Shown in pieces: positions 16,023 through 25,321 of a DNA stretch of 56,257 nucleotides. Under the pieces are notes generated by a model, which saw only the letters and a list, made by a program, of their open reading frames with translations, was not told the DNA's origin and searched no databases. Positions within the stretch are counted from its first letter, which is position 1. Every line of letters starts with the position of its first letter. The position numbers and the translations under genes were made by a program. Origin of the DNA: an uncultured Lachnospiraceae bacterium (GTDB taxonomy: Bacteria > Bacillota > Clostridia > Lachnospirales > Lachnospiraceae); contig CAMWTP010000035.1 in assembly GCA_947177165.1 (NCBI GenBank), positions 1-56,257 on the forward strand. Reading direction: 5' to 3'.

Positions 16023-17411
16023 ATGGGATATTTTCCTTTTTTTATGGATATTGAGGGAAAGAATGGTCTGATAGTGGGCGGCGGCAGAATTGCGTTTCAC
16101 AAACTGCAAAAGCTGCTGCCGTATGGAGCAAAATTGTGGGTTGTGGCGGCTGAGGTATCAGAGGAGCTGGAGCAGTTTGTTTTTCAAAATAAAAATGACA
16201 TTCGTGTCATAAAGAGAGGGTTTGAACCCGGGGACCTGACCGATATGAGTTTTGTTATCGCCGCGTCGGACGACGGGAAAGTGAATGCGGAGATCGGAAA
16301 GCTCTGCAGGGAAAAAGGGATTCTTGTCAATGTGGTGGACGACAGGGAAGCGTGCAGTTTCATCTTTCCGTCGCTTGTGCGGGAGGGAAAACTCAGCATC
16401 GGCATCTCGACAGAGGGTGCAAGCCCGGAGGCGGCAGCTTCGCTTCGAAGTCAGATTGCATCCCTGATACCGGCGGATATGGAGGAAATTCTGGATTACC
16501 TGAACAGGTTAAGACCGCTGGCAAAAGAACTGATCAGGGACAGTGCAGGGCGTGCCGCCTTTTTGAAGGACATGGCGAGGGTATGCATGGACAGAAATGC
16601 GGTGTTTGATGAATCTGAGACCATGCGGCAGCTGGAAAAATATATGCGGGATGAGAAAAAAGAGTCCGCGGCAGTCATGGAGGGAGTATTGCTTGTCGGT
16701 GCAGGCTGCGGCTGCTATGATCTGATCACATTAAAGGGACTCCGCGCGATACGGCGTGCAAAAGTTCTGGTATATGACGATCTGATTGACCAGAGGCTTT
16801 TGGAACATGCCTCGGAGAGCTGTGAGCGGATCTATGTGGGAAAGCGGAGCGGAAAGCACAGTATGCGGCAGGAGCAGATCAACGCACTGTTGGTTCAAAA
16901 GGCGCGGGAGGGTGGTCTGGTCGTCCGCTTAAAGGGCGGCGATCCGTTTGTGTTTGGCAGAGGGATGGAGGAGATGACAGCGCTCCGGGAAGCAGGAATC
17001 CATGCAGACTACATTCCCGGGATCACTTCCTGTATCGCAGTCCCGGCGTTTGCAGGAATCCCGGTGACGCACAGGGAGCTTAGCAGGAGTTTTCATGTGA
17101 TCACAGGGCATACCGCAGCTGGAAATCAGGACAGAAATCTGGAAGAGGACATTGACTTTTCACTGCTTGCCCGGCTGGAAGGGACGCTTGTGTTTTTGAT
17201 GGGATATGGTCATTTGTCTCAGATTGCGGAAGCGTTGATGCGCGCAGGAAAGGAAGCCTCCACACCTGCGGCCGTGATCCACGGCGGTTTTGACTCGAAT
17301 GTCAAGACTGTGCGGGGGACGCTGTCGGACATTGCGGCTAAGGCGGAGGAAGCCCGGATACAGACACCGGCAGTGATTGTTGTCGGCAGTGTTGTGGATA
17401 TTGTGCAATGA
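16023..17411 (+). CDS. cysG: Siroheme synthase: precorrin-2 dehydrogenase fused to SUMT
   Basis: A 462-residue fusion with the CysG arrangement. Residues 1-200 are the dehydrogenase/ferrochelatase part: FPFFMDIEGKNGLIVGGGRIA, ending in ISTEGASPEAAASLR. Residues 220-460 are the uroporphyrinogen-III methyltransferase: LRAIRRAKVLVYDDL, RLKGGDPFVFGRG, YIPGITSCIAVPAFAGIPV and THRELSRSFHVITGH. It would convert uroporphyrinogen III to siroheme or sirohydrochlorin. The usual GAGPGDP SAM loop near residue 227 reads GAGCGCYD here, an unusual change. GGGAGAG precedes the ATG; an in-frame extension overlaps the previous gene. No other tetrapyrrole gene is nearby. Confidence 0.85.
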   Translation: MGYFPFFMDIEGKNGLIVGGGRIAFHKLQKLLPYGAKLWVVAAEVSEELEQFVFQNKNDIRVIKRGFEPGDLTDMSFVIAASDDGKVNAEIGKLCREKGILVNVVDDREACSFIFPSLVREGKLSIGISTEGASPEAAASLRSQIASLIPADMEEILDYLNRLRPLAKELIRDSAGRAAFLKDMARVCMDRNAVFDESETMRQLEKYMRDEKKESAAVMEGVLLVGAGCGCYDLITLKGLRAIRRAKVLVYDDLIDQRLLEHASESCERIYVGKRSGKHSMRQEQINALLVQKAREGGLVVRLKGGDPFVFGRGMEEMTALREAGIHADYIPGITSCIAVPAFAGIPVTHRELSRSFHVITGHTAAGNQDRNLEEDIDFSLLARLEGTLVFLMGYGHLSQIAEALMRAGKEASTPAAVIHGGFDSNVKTVRGTLSDIAAKAEEARIQTPAVIVVGSVVDIVQ

Positions 17412-17460
17412 TACAGTCCTTCAAACGGGATTATAGTTTGGCAAATATATGAAATTTTCG

Positions 17461-17489
17461 TTTCAAAATGTCCTGGGACATGTTATAAT
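17461..17489 (+). promoter_or_regulatory. Promoter with a palindrome in its spacer
   Basis: TTTCAA (17461-17466), 17-base spacer, TATAAT (17484-17489). The spacer contains the perfect palindrome ATGTCC-TG-GGACAT (17468-17481), placed where a repressor or MerR-type activator would bind. It drives the GGDEF-EAL sensor 89 bases downstream. Confidence 0.55.
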
Positions 17490-17577
17490 GTACACGAGAG
17501 CAAAGGAGCAGTTCGGGTCATAACATGACGTGACATGTCAAAGCGGGCTGCCCGCGGGTTAATATAACGAGGTAATA

Positions 17578-20508
17578 ATGATGTACAATGAGCGAAGAAA
17601 GGTAAGGAACATCAGGACAAGTCTGGCAGTGTCTGCCGTGCTGATCATCCTCTGCGTCTGCAGTATGGCAGACGGGATTGGCATATCACAGGTGTATGGT
17701 GCGCAGAAACGCACTGTGAAAGTCGGTTTTTTTCCTATGGAAGGTTACAATGAAAAGAACGAGGACGGAACTTATGGAGGCATGGATGTGGAGTATCTGG
17801 AGACACTCTGCGACTATGTTAACTGGGAAGTCGAGTACGTGGAGTGTGACAGCTGGGACGCCGCGCTGCAGCTTCTTGCAGACAGGAAAATTGATTTGGT
17901 CGGTTCTGCGCAGTTTTCCAGTGAGAGGGCAGAGATTTATCAGTACGCAAATCTTGCGAGCGGCTATACGTTTGGAACGATTGCGGTAAATGGCGGGAGC
18001 AGTCTTCCCTATGAAGATTTCGGCGCGATGGAGCAGATTACGTATGGTGTAGTGAAGACGTATATCAGAAAGGCAGAATTTTATGAGTATCTTTCTGACC
18101 ATGGGATCCGTAATCCGGTTGTCAAAGAGTATGACAATACCGCAGAGCTTCAGGCGGCGCTCGCGGAACAGCAGATTGATGCGATGGTGCATTCCCTGAC
18201 AGAGATCAGGGAGGGGCAGCGGATCATAGGACGTTTTGCGCCGATGCCGATCTATTATATTTCTTATAAAGGAAATGATGAAGTGATGCGGGAGTTAAAC
18301 CAGGGCATCGCGGATATCAAGATGAAACGTCCGGATCTCGAAAACGAACTCATCGCGAAATATTATGACAGCAGACTGGATCAGACGATCCTGCTGTCGC
18401 AGGAAGAAAAGGATTATATCGAAGAAAAGAAGAACATTACAGTCGGCTATTTTGATGGCTATTATCCGTTTTCTTATGAGAATGAAGGGACATATCACGG
18501 GCTGACAAAGCACGTTCTCGACGAGACGGCTGTGCTTACCGGACTGACGTTTACCTATGTCAAAATGACAAATATGGACGAGGCAAAGCAGGCCTTGAAA
18601 GACGGGAGAATTGACCTGCTCAATTACTGCGGAGACACACCCAAGAGTATGCGGAATTCCGGTGTTGTGGTGACGAAAGCGTATGCGAAGGTGCCGCACG
18701 TGGTCATCATGGATCGGGACAGCACTGCAAACGAGATCAAGGTGCTGGCTGCCGTAAAAAACGGTAACGAGGAGGAAAATATCGCTGCTCTGGTGAACGA
18801 AGACGCTCAGATTCTGATCTTTGACTCGCAGCTGGAATGTCTGTATGCGGTTAATGAGGGGGAGGCAGACGCTGCAATCTGCGACGGCTATCTGTCGGAA
18901 TATCTGCTCGGATCGAATCTGCGGCTGAACAAGCTTGAGATCCGCAGTGTGTTAAACGATGCGCATGTCATTTACATGGCAGTGAGAGATGATGCCGATT
19001 CGCCGCTGCTCAGCATTTTGAACAAGGAACTGCCCGAAGTGAGCGACAAGATGGTGAATGATTATATGCTCAGGGATAATCTCTTTGCGAGAAACAGTGT
19101 GGAGAACTTTATCAGGTCCCACAGTGTGCTGATTGTCGCAATCGTGATCGTGATCGCAGTCTGTATAGTCCTCGTGATGCTGCACATGCTCCGCGACAGC
19201 AGACGGATCCAGAAGCTGATGTACAAGGATCCGGAACTCAACATCTGGAATCTGAATTATCTGAAATACAGGGCGCAGCAGAAACTTGCGGCAGACAGGA
19301 ATCAGAAATATGCGGTCGTCTACATGGATGTCTGTCAGTTCAGGCGGTACAACACACTGTATGGATGGCATGCGGGGCAGAAGATTTTGGAGCTGATAGT
19401 GCGTATGCTGGCAGAAGATATTGACAATGACAAGGAACTGTATGCCAGAAGCCAGGGAGACCATTTTGTGCTGTTTGTGCGTTATGACAGCCTGTCTGAG
19501 CTGGAGATAAGGCTGGCTGGGCTGGAGGATAAGATTACGCAGCGCATCTATGAGATGGCTGATATGCGAATGCCCATCACAATGGGAGTCTGCTGCATTC
19601 CATCGGGAAGTGATGATATGCAGGTGTCCATTTCCTATGCGGTACAGGCTTCCGACTTATTGAAAAACAGTTACAGCAACGAGATTCGGATATACGATGA
19701 GAATCTCCGCGTCCAGTTGAAAGAGAATCATGACAGGGAAAAACTGTTGGAGTCCGTCGATATCAATAAAGATTTTGTGGCGTATTATCAGCCAAAGGTG
19801 GATATCAGAAGTGAGCAGATTGTGGGCGCGGAGGCGCTCGTGCGTTTCAAGGATCCGACGGATAACGGTGCGATCAGGGCACCGGGATATTTTGTTCCCT
19901 ATTTTGAGCAGACCGGAAGGATAACGGAGATTGATTTCTTTGTCATGGAGTGCGCATGTAAACTGTTGAGACGGCGAATGGATGCCGGAAAGCGGATTGT
20001 GCCGATTTCCTGCAATTTTTCAAGGATTCATTTTACCAGGGAGAATTTTCCGGAGCAGTTTGAGGCTGTGATGGACAAATATCAGATTCCCAAGGAGTAT
20101 ATCGAGGTTGAGATCACGGAGACACTTGTCGTGGAGGAGCTTCAGCAGCATAAGGTGAAGGAGACTGTCGAGATACTGCGCAAAAAGGGAATCCGCCTCT
20201 CAATTGATGATTTTGGCTCAGGCTACTCATCACTTGGCGTCTTTGAGCAGATTCCGGCGTCGGTCATCAAACTTGACCGCTCATTCCTGCTAAACAACGA
20301 AAATCGGTTGAGACAGGTAAAAATTATGAAAAACATCGTGAATCTGGCGCAGGATCTGGACGCGCAGGTTGTGTGTGAGGGTGTAGAGAATGAGAATGAC
20401 ACGGAGCTCATGATGGAGATCGGCGCTTATGTGGCGCAGGGATACCGCTACAGCAAACCTGTTCCGGAGGAAGTGTTTGAGGAAAAACTGGATAAAAAAC
20501 AGATATAA
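17578..20508 (+). CDS. Membrane sensor: two solute-binding domains, GGDEF (degenerate), EAL
   Basis: A 976-residue signalling protein. Residues 15-40 are a signal/anchor helix. Two extracellular type-3 solute-binding domains follow: one from VKVGFFPMEGYNE with DLVGSAQFSSERA, the second from ITVGYFDGYYPFSYENEGTYHGL. A transmembrane helix (SVLIVAIVIVIAVCIVLVML) lies near residue 525. The GGDEF domain is degenerate: the signature reads RSQGDHFV, so cyclase activity is unlikely. The EAL domain looks complete: VGAEALVRF, EITET, DDFGSGYSSL and KLDRSF. It probably degrades c-di-GMP in response to an amino-acid-like ligand. GAGG lies about 6 bases before the start. metF follows at 14 bp. Confidence 0.88.
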   Translation: MMYNERRKVRNIRTSLAVSAVLIILCVCSMADGIGISQVYGAQKRTVKVGFFPMEGYNEKNEDGTYGGMDVEYLETLCDYVNWEVEYVECDSWDAALQLLADRKIDLVGSAQFSSERAEIYQYANLASGYTFGTIAVNGGSSLPYEDFGAMEQITYGVVKTYIRKAEFYEYLSDHGIRNPVVKEYDNTAELQAALAEQQIDAMVHSLTEIREGQRIIGRFAPMPIYYISYKGNDEVMRELNQGIADIKMKRPDLENELIAKYYDSRLDQTILLSQEEKDYIEEKKNITVGYFDGYYPFSYENEGTYHGLTKHVLDETAVLTGLTFTYVKMTNMDEAKQALKDGRIDLLNYCGDTPKSMRNSGVVVTKAYAKVPHVVIMDRDSTANEIKVLAAVKNGNEEENIAALVNEDAQILIFDSQLECLYAVNEGEADAAICDGYLSEYLLGSNLRLNKLEIRSVLNDAHVIYMAVRDDADSPLLSILNKELPEVSDKMVNDYMLRDNLFARNSVENFIRSHSVLIVAIVIVIAVCIVLVMLHMLRDSRRIQKLMYKDPELNIWNLNYLKYRAQQKLAADRNQKYAVVYMDVCQFRRYNTLYGWHAGQKILELIVRMLAEDIDNDKELYARSQGDHFVLFVRYDSLSELEIRLAGLEDKITQRIYEMADMRMPITMGVCCIPSGSDDMQVSISYAVQASDLLKNSYSNEIRIYDENLRVQLKENHDREKLLESVDINKDFVAYYQPKVDIRSEQIVGAEALVRFKDPTDNGAIRAPGYFVPYFEQTGRITEIDFFVMECACKLLRRRMDAGKRIVPISCNFSRIHFTRENFPEQFEAVMDKYQIPKEYIEVEITETLVVEELQQHKVKETVEILRKKGIRLSIDDFGSGYSSLGVFEQIPASVIKLDRSFLLNNENRLRQVKIMKNIVNLAQDLDAQVVCEGVENENDTELMMEIGAYVAQGYRYSKPVPEEVFEEKLDKKQI

Positions 20509-20522
20509 AAGGGAGTATAACA

Positions 20523-21386
20523 ATGAAATTAGACGAGATTTTATTAAAAAATGATGTGACACTGTCCTTTGAAGTATTTCCGCCCAAGGTCACGTCAAAC
20601 TATGAGGCAGTGCAGAAGGCAGCGTATGGGGTTGCGAAGTTAAAGCCGAGCTACATGAGCGTGACATACGGTGCCGGCGGGAGCACGCGCGGCAACACGC
20701 TAAAGATTGCAAAAGGAATCCAGGAGGAGTACGGTGTTACGACAATCGCGCACCTGACCTGTGTCGGTGCGACCAGGGAGGGAATCCGGCAGTCGCTGGA
20801 GGAGATGCGGGCAGCAGGCATTGAGAATGTACTTGCGCTCCGCGGTGACAGACCGAAGGATTTCGAGGGGGATCCTTTTACAGACTATCACTATGCGTCA
20901 GAGCTTGTGGCGGACATCAGGGAGTTCGGCGGCATGTGTATCGGCGGTGCATGTTACCCGGAGGGACACGTCGAGTCGGAGAACACGCAGGAGGATATCC
21001 GGAATCTGAAGAGGAAAGTCGATGCGGGCTGTGCGTTTCTGACGACACAGATGTTTTTTGACAACAATATTTTCTACAATTTCCTCTGCAGGGTGCGCGA
21101 GGCCGGAATCAATGTTCCGGTTATTCCGGGGATTATGCCGATCACAAGACCGTCCCAGCTGCAGAATGCGATAAAACTGTCGGGATGCAACATGCCGATA
21201 CGGTTTCGGAGCATTGTGGACTGCTTTGGCAATAACCCGGAGGCGATGCAGCAGGCAGGCATCATCTACGCCACTGACCAGATCATTGACCTGATCGCGA
21301 ACGGAATCAAGCATGTCCATGTCTATTCCATGAATAAGCCGGAGGTCGTGAGAGGGATTCAGGAAAGTCTCAGCAAAATAGTGTAA
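20523..21386 (+). CDS. metF: 5,10-methylenetetrahydrofolate reductase
   Basis: A 287-residue TIM-barrel flavoenzyme that reduces methylene-THF to methyl-THF, feeding methionine synthesis or acetogenic carbon flow. The signatures are SFEVFPPK with the catalytic Glu, MSVTYGAGGSTRG, HLTCVG, NVLALRGDRP, FLTTQMFFDN and PVIPGIMPI. Length matches bacterial MetF. AAAGGGAG precedes the ATG and it begins 14 bp after the sensor gene, so some read-through is expected. No SAM or T-box element was seen upstream. Confidence 0.92.
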   Translation: MKLDEILLKNDVTLSFEVFPPKVTSNYEAVQKAAYGVAKLKPSYMSVTYGAGGSTRGNTLKIAKGIQEEYGVTTIAHLTCVGATREGIRQSLEEMRAAGIENVLALRGDRPKDFEGDPFTDYHYASELVADIREFGGMCIGGACYPEGHVESENTQEDIRNLKRKVDAGCAFLTTQMFFDNNIFYNFLCRVREAGINVPVIPGIMPITRPSQLQNAIKLSGCNMPIRFRSIVDCFGNNPEAMQQAGIIYATDQIIDLIANGIKHVHVYSMNKPEVVRGIQESLSKIV

Positions 21387-21469
21387 AAGAAATCTTCTTT
21401 GAGAAGGCATGGCGATTTTGATGCATGGATGCCTGATTCCCGGCATAGATTATACAAATAAATGGTTTG

Positions 21470-22765
21470 ATGGAATATGAGGTTATGCGCAATATTTATG
21501 TTGGGGATGTGGGTGTTGCTGTAGCGTATCTGCAGCTGGCTTTGAAGAGAGCAGGTTTTCCGGTATTGGTCGATGGCCAGTTTGGCAGGGAAACCTGCAA
21601 TGCGTTGAGAGCGTTTATGGGAGAGGGAGTCGGCTGCTATGCGGACAGGGCAGCGTGGGCGAAGCTGATTCCCTATCTCAAGGGCTATACGACACATGTC
21701 ATCACATCGGGAGAGACACTGTGGGGGATAGCGGATACATATGATACACAGGTGTCAGCCATACTGACGGCAAATCCGTCGCTCGACGCCATGGATTTAC
21801 AGATAGGGACGCGGATTTACGTTCCTTTTTCTTTTGCGCTGGTGGATGAGTGTGTGCCATACACGTCGTGTCTTACCGATTTTATCCTGGAAGGATTGAA
21901 GGTCCGGTATCCGTTTCTGATCTCGGGGTGCATCGGAAAAAGTGTGATGGGCAGGGAGGTGTGCTACCTGCAGTTTGGAGAAGGCCCAACACAGGTCTGT
22001 TACAATGCCTGCTTCCATGCCAACGAGTGGATCACGACGCCGATATTGCTGAAGTTTGCGGAGGCATACGCAAAAGCTTACGCGGAGGGAGAAGAACTCT
22101 ATGGGGAAGATGCGGAGGCACTTTTTAACGAATACAGCCTGTATCTGATTCCGATGGTCAATCCGGACGGTGCAGACCTTGTAAACGGTATGATTCGAAA
22201 CGAGGAGTATGTCGAGCAGGCGAAGGCAATCTCATCGGATTATCCCTCGATCCCTTATCCTGATGGCTGGAAGGCAAATATTAACGGAATTGATCTGAAT
22301 CTTCAATTCCCGGCAAGCTGGGAAAGGGCAAGGGAGATCAAATTTACGCAGGGCTACACATCTCCTGCGCCGAGGGATTTTGTCGGGGAAGCACCACTGA
22401 CAGCAATCGAGAGCATCAATATGTATCACTTCACGACGGCCCATGATTTCCAGCTGATACTCGCCTATCACACGCAGGGAGAAGTCATATATTGGAAGTA
22501 TCTTGACTACGAACCGGAGCGTTCAAGACGCATCGCGGAATATTTTGGCAGGGTCAGCGGTTATCAGGTGGAGGAGACGCCTTACGCGTCGGGTTACGCC
22601 GGCTATAAGGACTGGTTTATCGAGACGTACAATCGTCCCGGATACACGATCGAGGCAGGGCGCGGGATGAATCCGCTGAGTATGAGCCAGTTTCCGGGGA
22701 TTTATGCGGATAACAGACTGATTCTGGTCGGCGGCATGACGCAGCTGCGGGAGCCGGAGTCTTAA
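21470..22765 (+). CDS. M14 peptidase with peptidoglycan-binding and LysM domains
   Basis: A 431-residue protein: an N-terminal peptidoglycan-binding 1 domain (GDVGVAVAYLQLALKRAG, VDGQFGRETCNALRAF, residues 5-55), one LysM (HVITSGETLWGIADTYDTQ, residues 75-120), and an M14 zinc carboxypeptidase. Zinc ligands are in FHANEW (H-x-x-E) and the later LAYHTQGEV; the catalytic Glu is in YTIEAGRG. The architecture matches gamma-D-glutamyl-L-diamino acid endopeptidase I, which cuts peptidoglycan stem peptides, often in sporulation. There is no obvious signal peptide. Neither the ATG at 21470 nor the one at 21485 has a good binding site, so the start is uncertain by five codons. Confidence 0.82.
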   Translation: MEYEVMRNIYVGDVGVAVAYLQLALKRAGFPVLVDGQFGRETCNALRAFMGEGVGCYADRAAWAKLIPYLKGYTTHVITSGETLWGIADTYDTQVSAILTANPSLDAMDLQIGTRIYVPFSFALVDECVPYTSCLTDFILEGLKVRYPFLISGCIGKSVMGREVCYLQFGEGPTQVCYNACFHANEWITTPILLKFAEAYAKAYAEGEELYGEDAEALFNEYSLYLIPMVNPDGADLVNGMIRNEEYVEQAKAISSDYPSIPYPDGWKANINGIDLNLQFPASWERAREIKFTQGYTSPAPRDFVGEAPLTAIESINMYHFTTAHDFQLILAYHTQGEVIYWKYLDYEPERSRRIAEYFGRVSGYQVEETPYASGYAGYKDWFIETYNRPGYTIEAGRGMNPLSMSQFPGIYADNRLILVGGMTQLREPES

Positions 22766-22903
22766 TATACAAAACTTACGGGAATTGGAACTAATCTGGC
22801 GGGTATTTATTTGCGGGGCTTCATGGTAAAATCTTTTCATTCAGTATCTCAACGACACGTTTTTATGGACTATGCAGTATATCTCACAAATGGAGGACTT
22901 TAC

Positions 22904-25240
22904 ATGAAGCAGATTTCATATGAATACAAAAATCTCCCGATACCAGGCGGCGGTTATGTCACGGGATTTTTGTATCACAGGAAGAAAAAGGATATTTTAT
23001 ATGCCAGAACGGACATTGGCGGCACATACCGTTTTGACGCAGGAAAGCAGGAATGGGTCAGCCTGATACCCCATGTCACCATGCGCGATCTGAGTGAGAC
23101 ATTTCCGATCTCTATGGCGCTCGATGATGCGAATCCAGCGATGTTGTACGTCGCATGCGGCATCAATGCAGAAAAGTCCGGTGTGCTGGCAATCTCGGAG
23201 GATTGCGGGGAACATTTCCGGTATGAGCGGATACCTGTGATGGTTCACGGAAATCTGAATGGCAGGGGAACCGGGGAAAGACTGATCGTGGATCAGAAGA
23301 ATCCGCAGAAACTGTACTATGCAAGCCAGCAGGAAGGATTGTGGGTTACACGTGATCAGGGCAGAGAGTGGCGAAAGCTCGGCGCGCTGCCGGAGGAGTA
23401 TCTGGCATTTGTCGTACAGGTTGGCAATGCGCTGGTGGTATCCTCTGCGGGCGTGACTGGGATAGATCGTGATAAAAACAGAAGAGGGCATAGTCTGTAT
23501 GTTACTTATGATGATGGCGGACATTTCGAGCAGCTCCCTGAACCGCGAAGCAATATTGTTGAAGGCTGTCGTTTGAATGGGCTGGTGGCGCAGAGGTGTG
23601 CATCGGACGGAAGATATCTGTATGTGACCTTTGCCTCCACCGGGAGGCGGTCTTATGTGATCGAAAATGGTTACAGCTGCGACTCTGGGGACACGGTCGA
23701 CGGCAGGATCGCGCGCTATGAGATTCTCGAAGATGGCAGAATCGGGGAATACAAAGAAATCACGCCTGTGGCTGCAGGGAAAGCGCTCGGAATTGGTCTG
23801 GACAGCATTTCGGAAACAGGACCGCTCGATTTTGGATTTTCGGGGATTGATGTGTCCCGGCAGACGCCGGGAATGGTCGTGTGTTCTACCATAGTGAAAG
23901 ATGATGGGGACAGTGTCTTCCGGTCTTATGATTATGGGGAGAGCTGGCAGCAGATTCTCTATGATCTGGAGGAGGGCGAAATGACGTTTCGGGCTCCCTA
24001 TATGCGGCCGGAATGCAACGGGGGACATTCTCTGATCCACTGGCTCAGCGATTTCAAGATCAATCCCTGTGACGACAATGAGGCGTGGTTTAATACGGGG
24101 ACAGGCGTTTTTCGGACGCGGAATCTGAGGGACAGGAAGTGCTGTTTTACAGACTGGTGTGACGGTATTGAAGAAACAGTGCATTTGAATGTGTACGCCA
24201 TGCCGAAAGGCGGTGTTCAGGTGATTGATATTGTGGGCGATCTCGGCGGATTTGCTTTTACGGAATTGGACAAGCCCTGTGCGAACTCGTTTGCAGACGA
24301 TGCTGGGAATCGGTACATCACATGCATCAACGCAGATTTTTCGGACGAAAACCCCAATGTCCTTGTCGTGACGCCGCGCGGCAACTGGAAGGGTAAGACC
24401 AGGGGCGGGCTGATTCTCTCGCGTGACCAGGGGCGTACATTTACCAGACTTGACATGCCGTTTGGCCTGAGCAGTGAACTGGACGAGGCGTTGAGAAATA
24501 TAGAGAATCCGAATGTCAACTCGGGCTGGGTGGCGATGTCGCCGGACTGCAGACATATTGTGTGGTCGGTTGCGGATGGCATAGACCTTCCGGTGAGCAG
24601 AATGATCGTAAGTCATGACACGGGTGTCAGTTTTTCAATCTGCAGCGTCTACACAGCGGACGGAGCGCGGAAGACGCAGGGCGATATCAAGGTCTTTTCT
24701 GACAGGGTGGACAGCAGCATTTTCTATGCTTTCGGTGATCACTCAGATTTTTATGTCAGCAAGGACGGCGGAAGTACCTACCACGAACGTTTGCTTCCTA
24801 TAGATTTCCCGAAGGTGCACTTTGGGCTGATCGACTGTGCCAACAAGACGGAAGTGCGCGCGGAGACGGGAAAGCGGGGCGTATTTTACATGGCGCTCGG
24901 GGAGAACGGACTGTGGAAACTCGAATATAATTCTGACACAGATGTCATAAAAACGACAAGGCTGAGCAAAGAGGGCGACAGTATATATCGGATGGGACTG
25001 GGGCTGCTCTCACCGGAGAGTGACTACTATAAGGATCATAAAGCGATCTATCTGAGCGGTATCATCGACGGAGCGTATGGTTTTTACAGGACATTTGACG
25101 AGGGAGCGAGCTATGAGCGGCTGAACACGGACAGGCAGATGTACGGTGAGATCAACAGCATTGACGGGGACTGCCGTGTGTTTGGCAGATTTTATCTGGC
25201 CACGGGTTCAAATGGGTTGAAGTATGGCGATGCTGTGTGA
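22904..25240 (+). CDS. GH74 xyloglucanase-like enzyme without signal peptide
   Basis: A 778-residue protein of glycoside hydrolase family 74, built of two seven-bladed propellers. The family opening is clear: YEYKNLPIPGGGYVTGFLYH, then LYARTDIGGTYRFD, where Asp37 is a likely catalytic residue. LNGRGTGERLIVDQKNPQK and the repeated bow-tie motifs (SEDCGEHF, TRDQGREW, SRDQGRTF, SKDGGSTY) confirm it. GH74 enzymes hydrolyse the beta-1,4-glucan backbone of xyloglucan. It lacks a secretion signal, so it would act on imported oligosaccharides. GGAGG lies six bases before the ATG at 22904. It is 81 bp before the alpha-xylosidase, forming a xyloglucan operon. Confidence 0.88.
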   Translation: MKQISYEYKNLPIPGGGYVTGFLYHRKKKDILYARTDIGGTYRFDAGKQEWVSLIPHVTMRDLSETFPISMALDDANPAMLYVACGINAEKSGVLAISEDCGEHFRYERIPVMVHGNLNGRGTGERLIVDQKNPQKLYYASQQEGLWVTRDQGREWRKLGALPEEYLAFVVQVGNALVVSSAGVTGIDRDKNRRGHSLYVTYDDGGHFEQLPEPRSNIVEGCRLNGLVAQRCASDGRYLYVTFASTGRRSYVIENGYSCDSGDTVDGRIARYEILEDGRIGEYKEITPVAAGKALGIGLDSISETGPLDFGFSGIDVSRQTPGMVVCSTIVKDDGDSVFRSYDYGESWQQILYDLEEGEMTFRAPYMRPECNGGHSLIHWLSDFKINPCDDNEAWFNTGTGVFRTRNLRDRKCCFTDWCDGIEETVHLNVYAMPKGGVQVIDIVGDLGGFAFTELDKPCANSFADDAGNRYITCINADFSDENPNVLVVTPRGNWKGKTRGGLILSRDQGRTFTRLDMPFGLSSELDEALRNIENPNVNSGWVAMSPDCRHIVWSVADGIDLPVSRMIVSHDTGVSFSICSVYTADGARKTQGDIKVFSDRVDSSIFYAFGDHSDFYVSKDGGSTYHERLLPIDFPKVHFGLIDCANKTEVRAETGKRGVFYMALGENGLWKLEYNSDTDVIKTTRLSKEGDSIYRMGLGLLSPESDYYKDHKAIYLSGIIDGAYGFYRTFDEGASYERLNTDRQMYGEINSIDGDCRVFGRFYLATGSNGLKYGDAV

Positions 25241-25321
25241 TGGTTAAAAATGAGATAAGATAATATTGTAATACAGGATTTGAGAAGTCAGGGAATTATC
25301 CTGAAGATTGGAGGTTACAGG

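Noticed and set aside
22997..24616. A 539-codon open frame on the minus strand
   Set aside because: It lies opposite the GH74 gene, has low-complexity basic composition and no binding site; GH74 motifs are clear on the plus strand.
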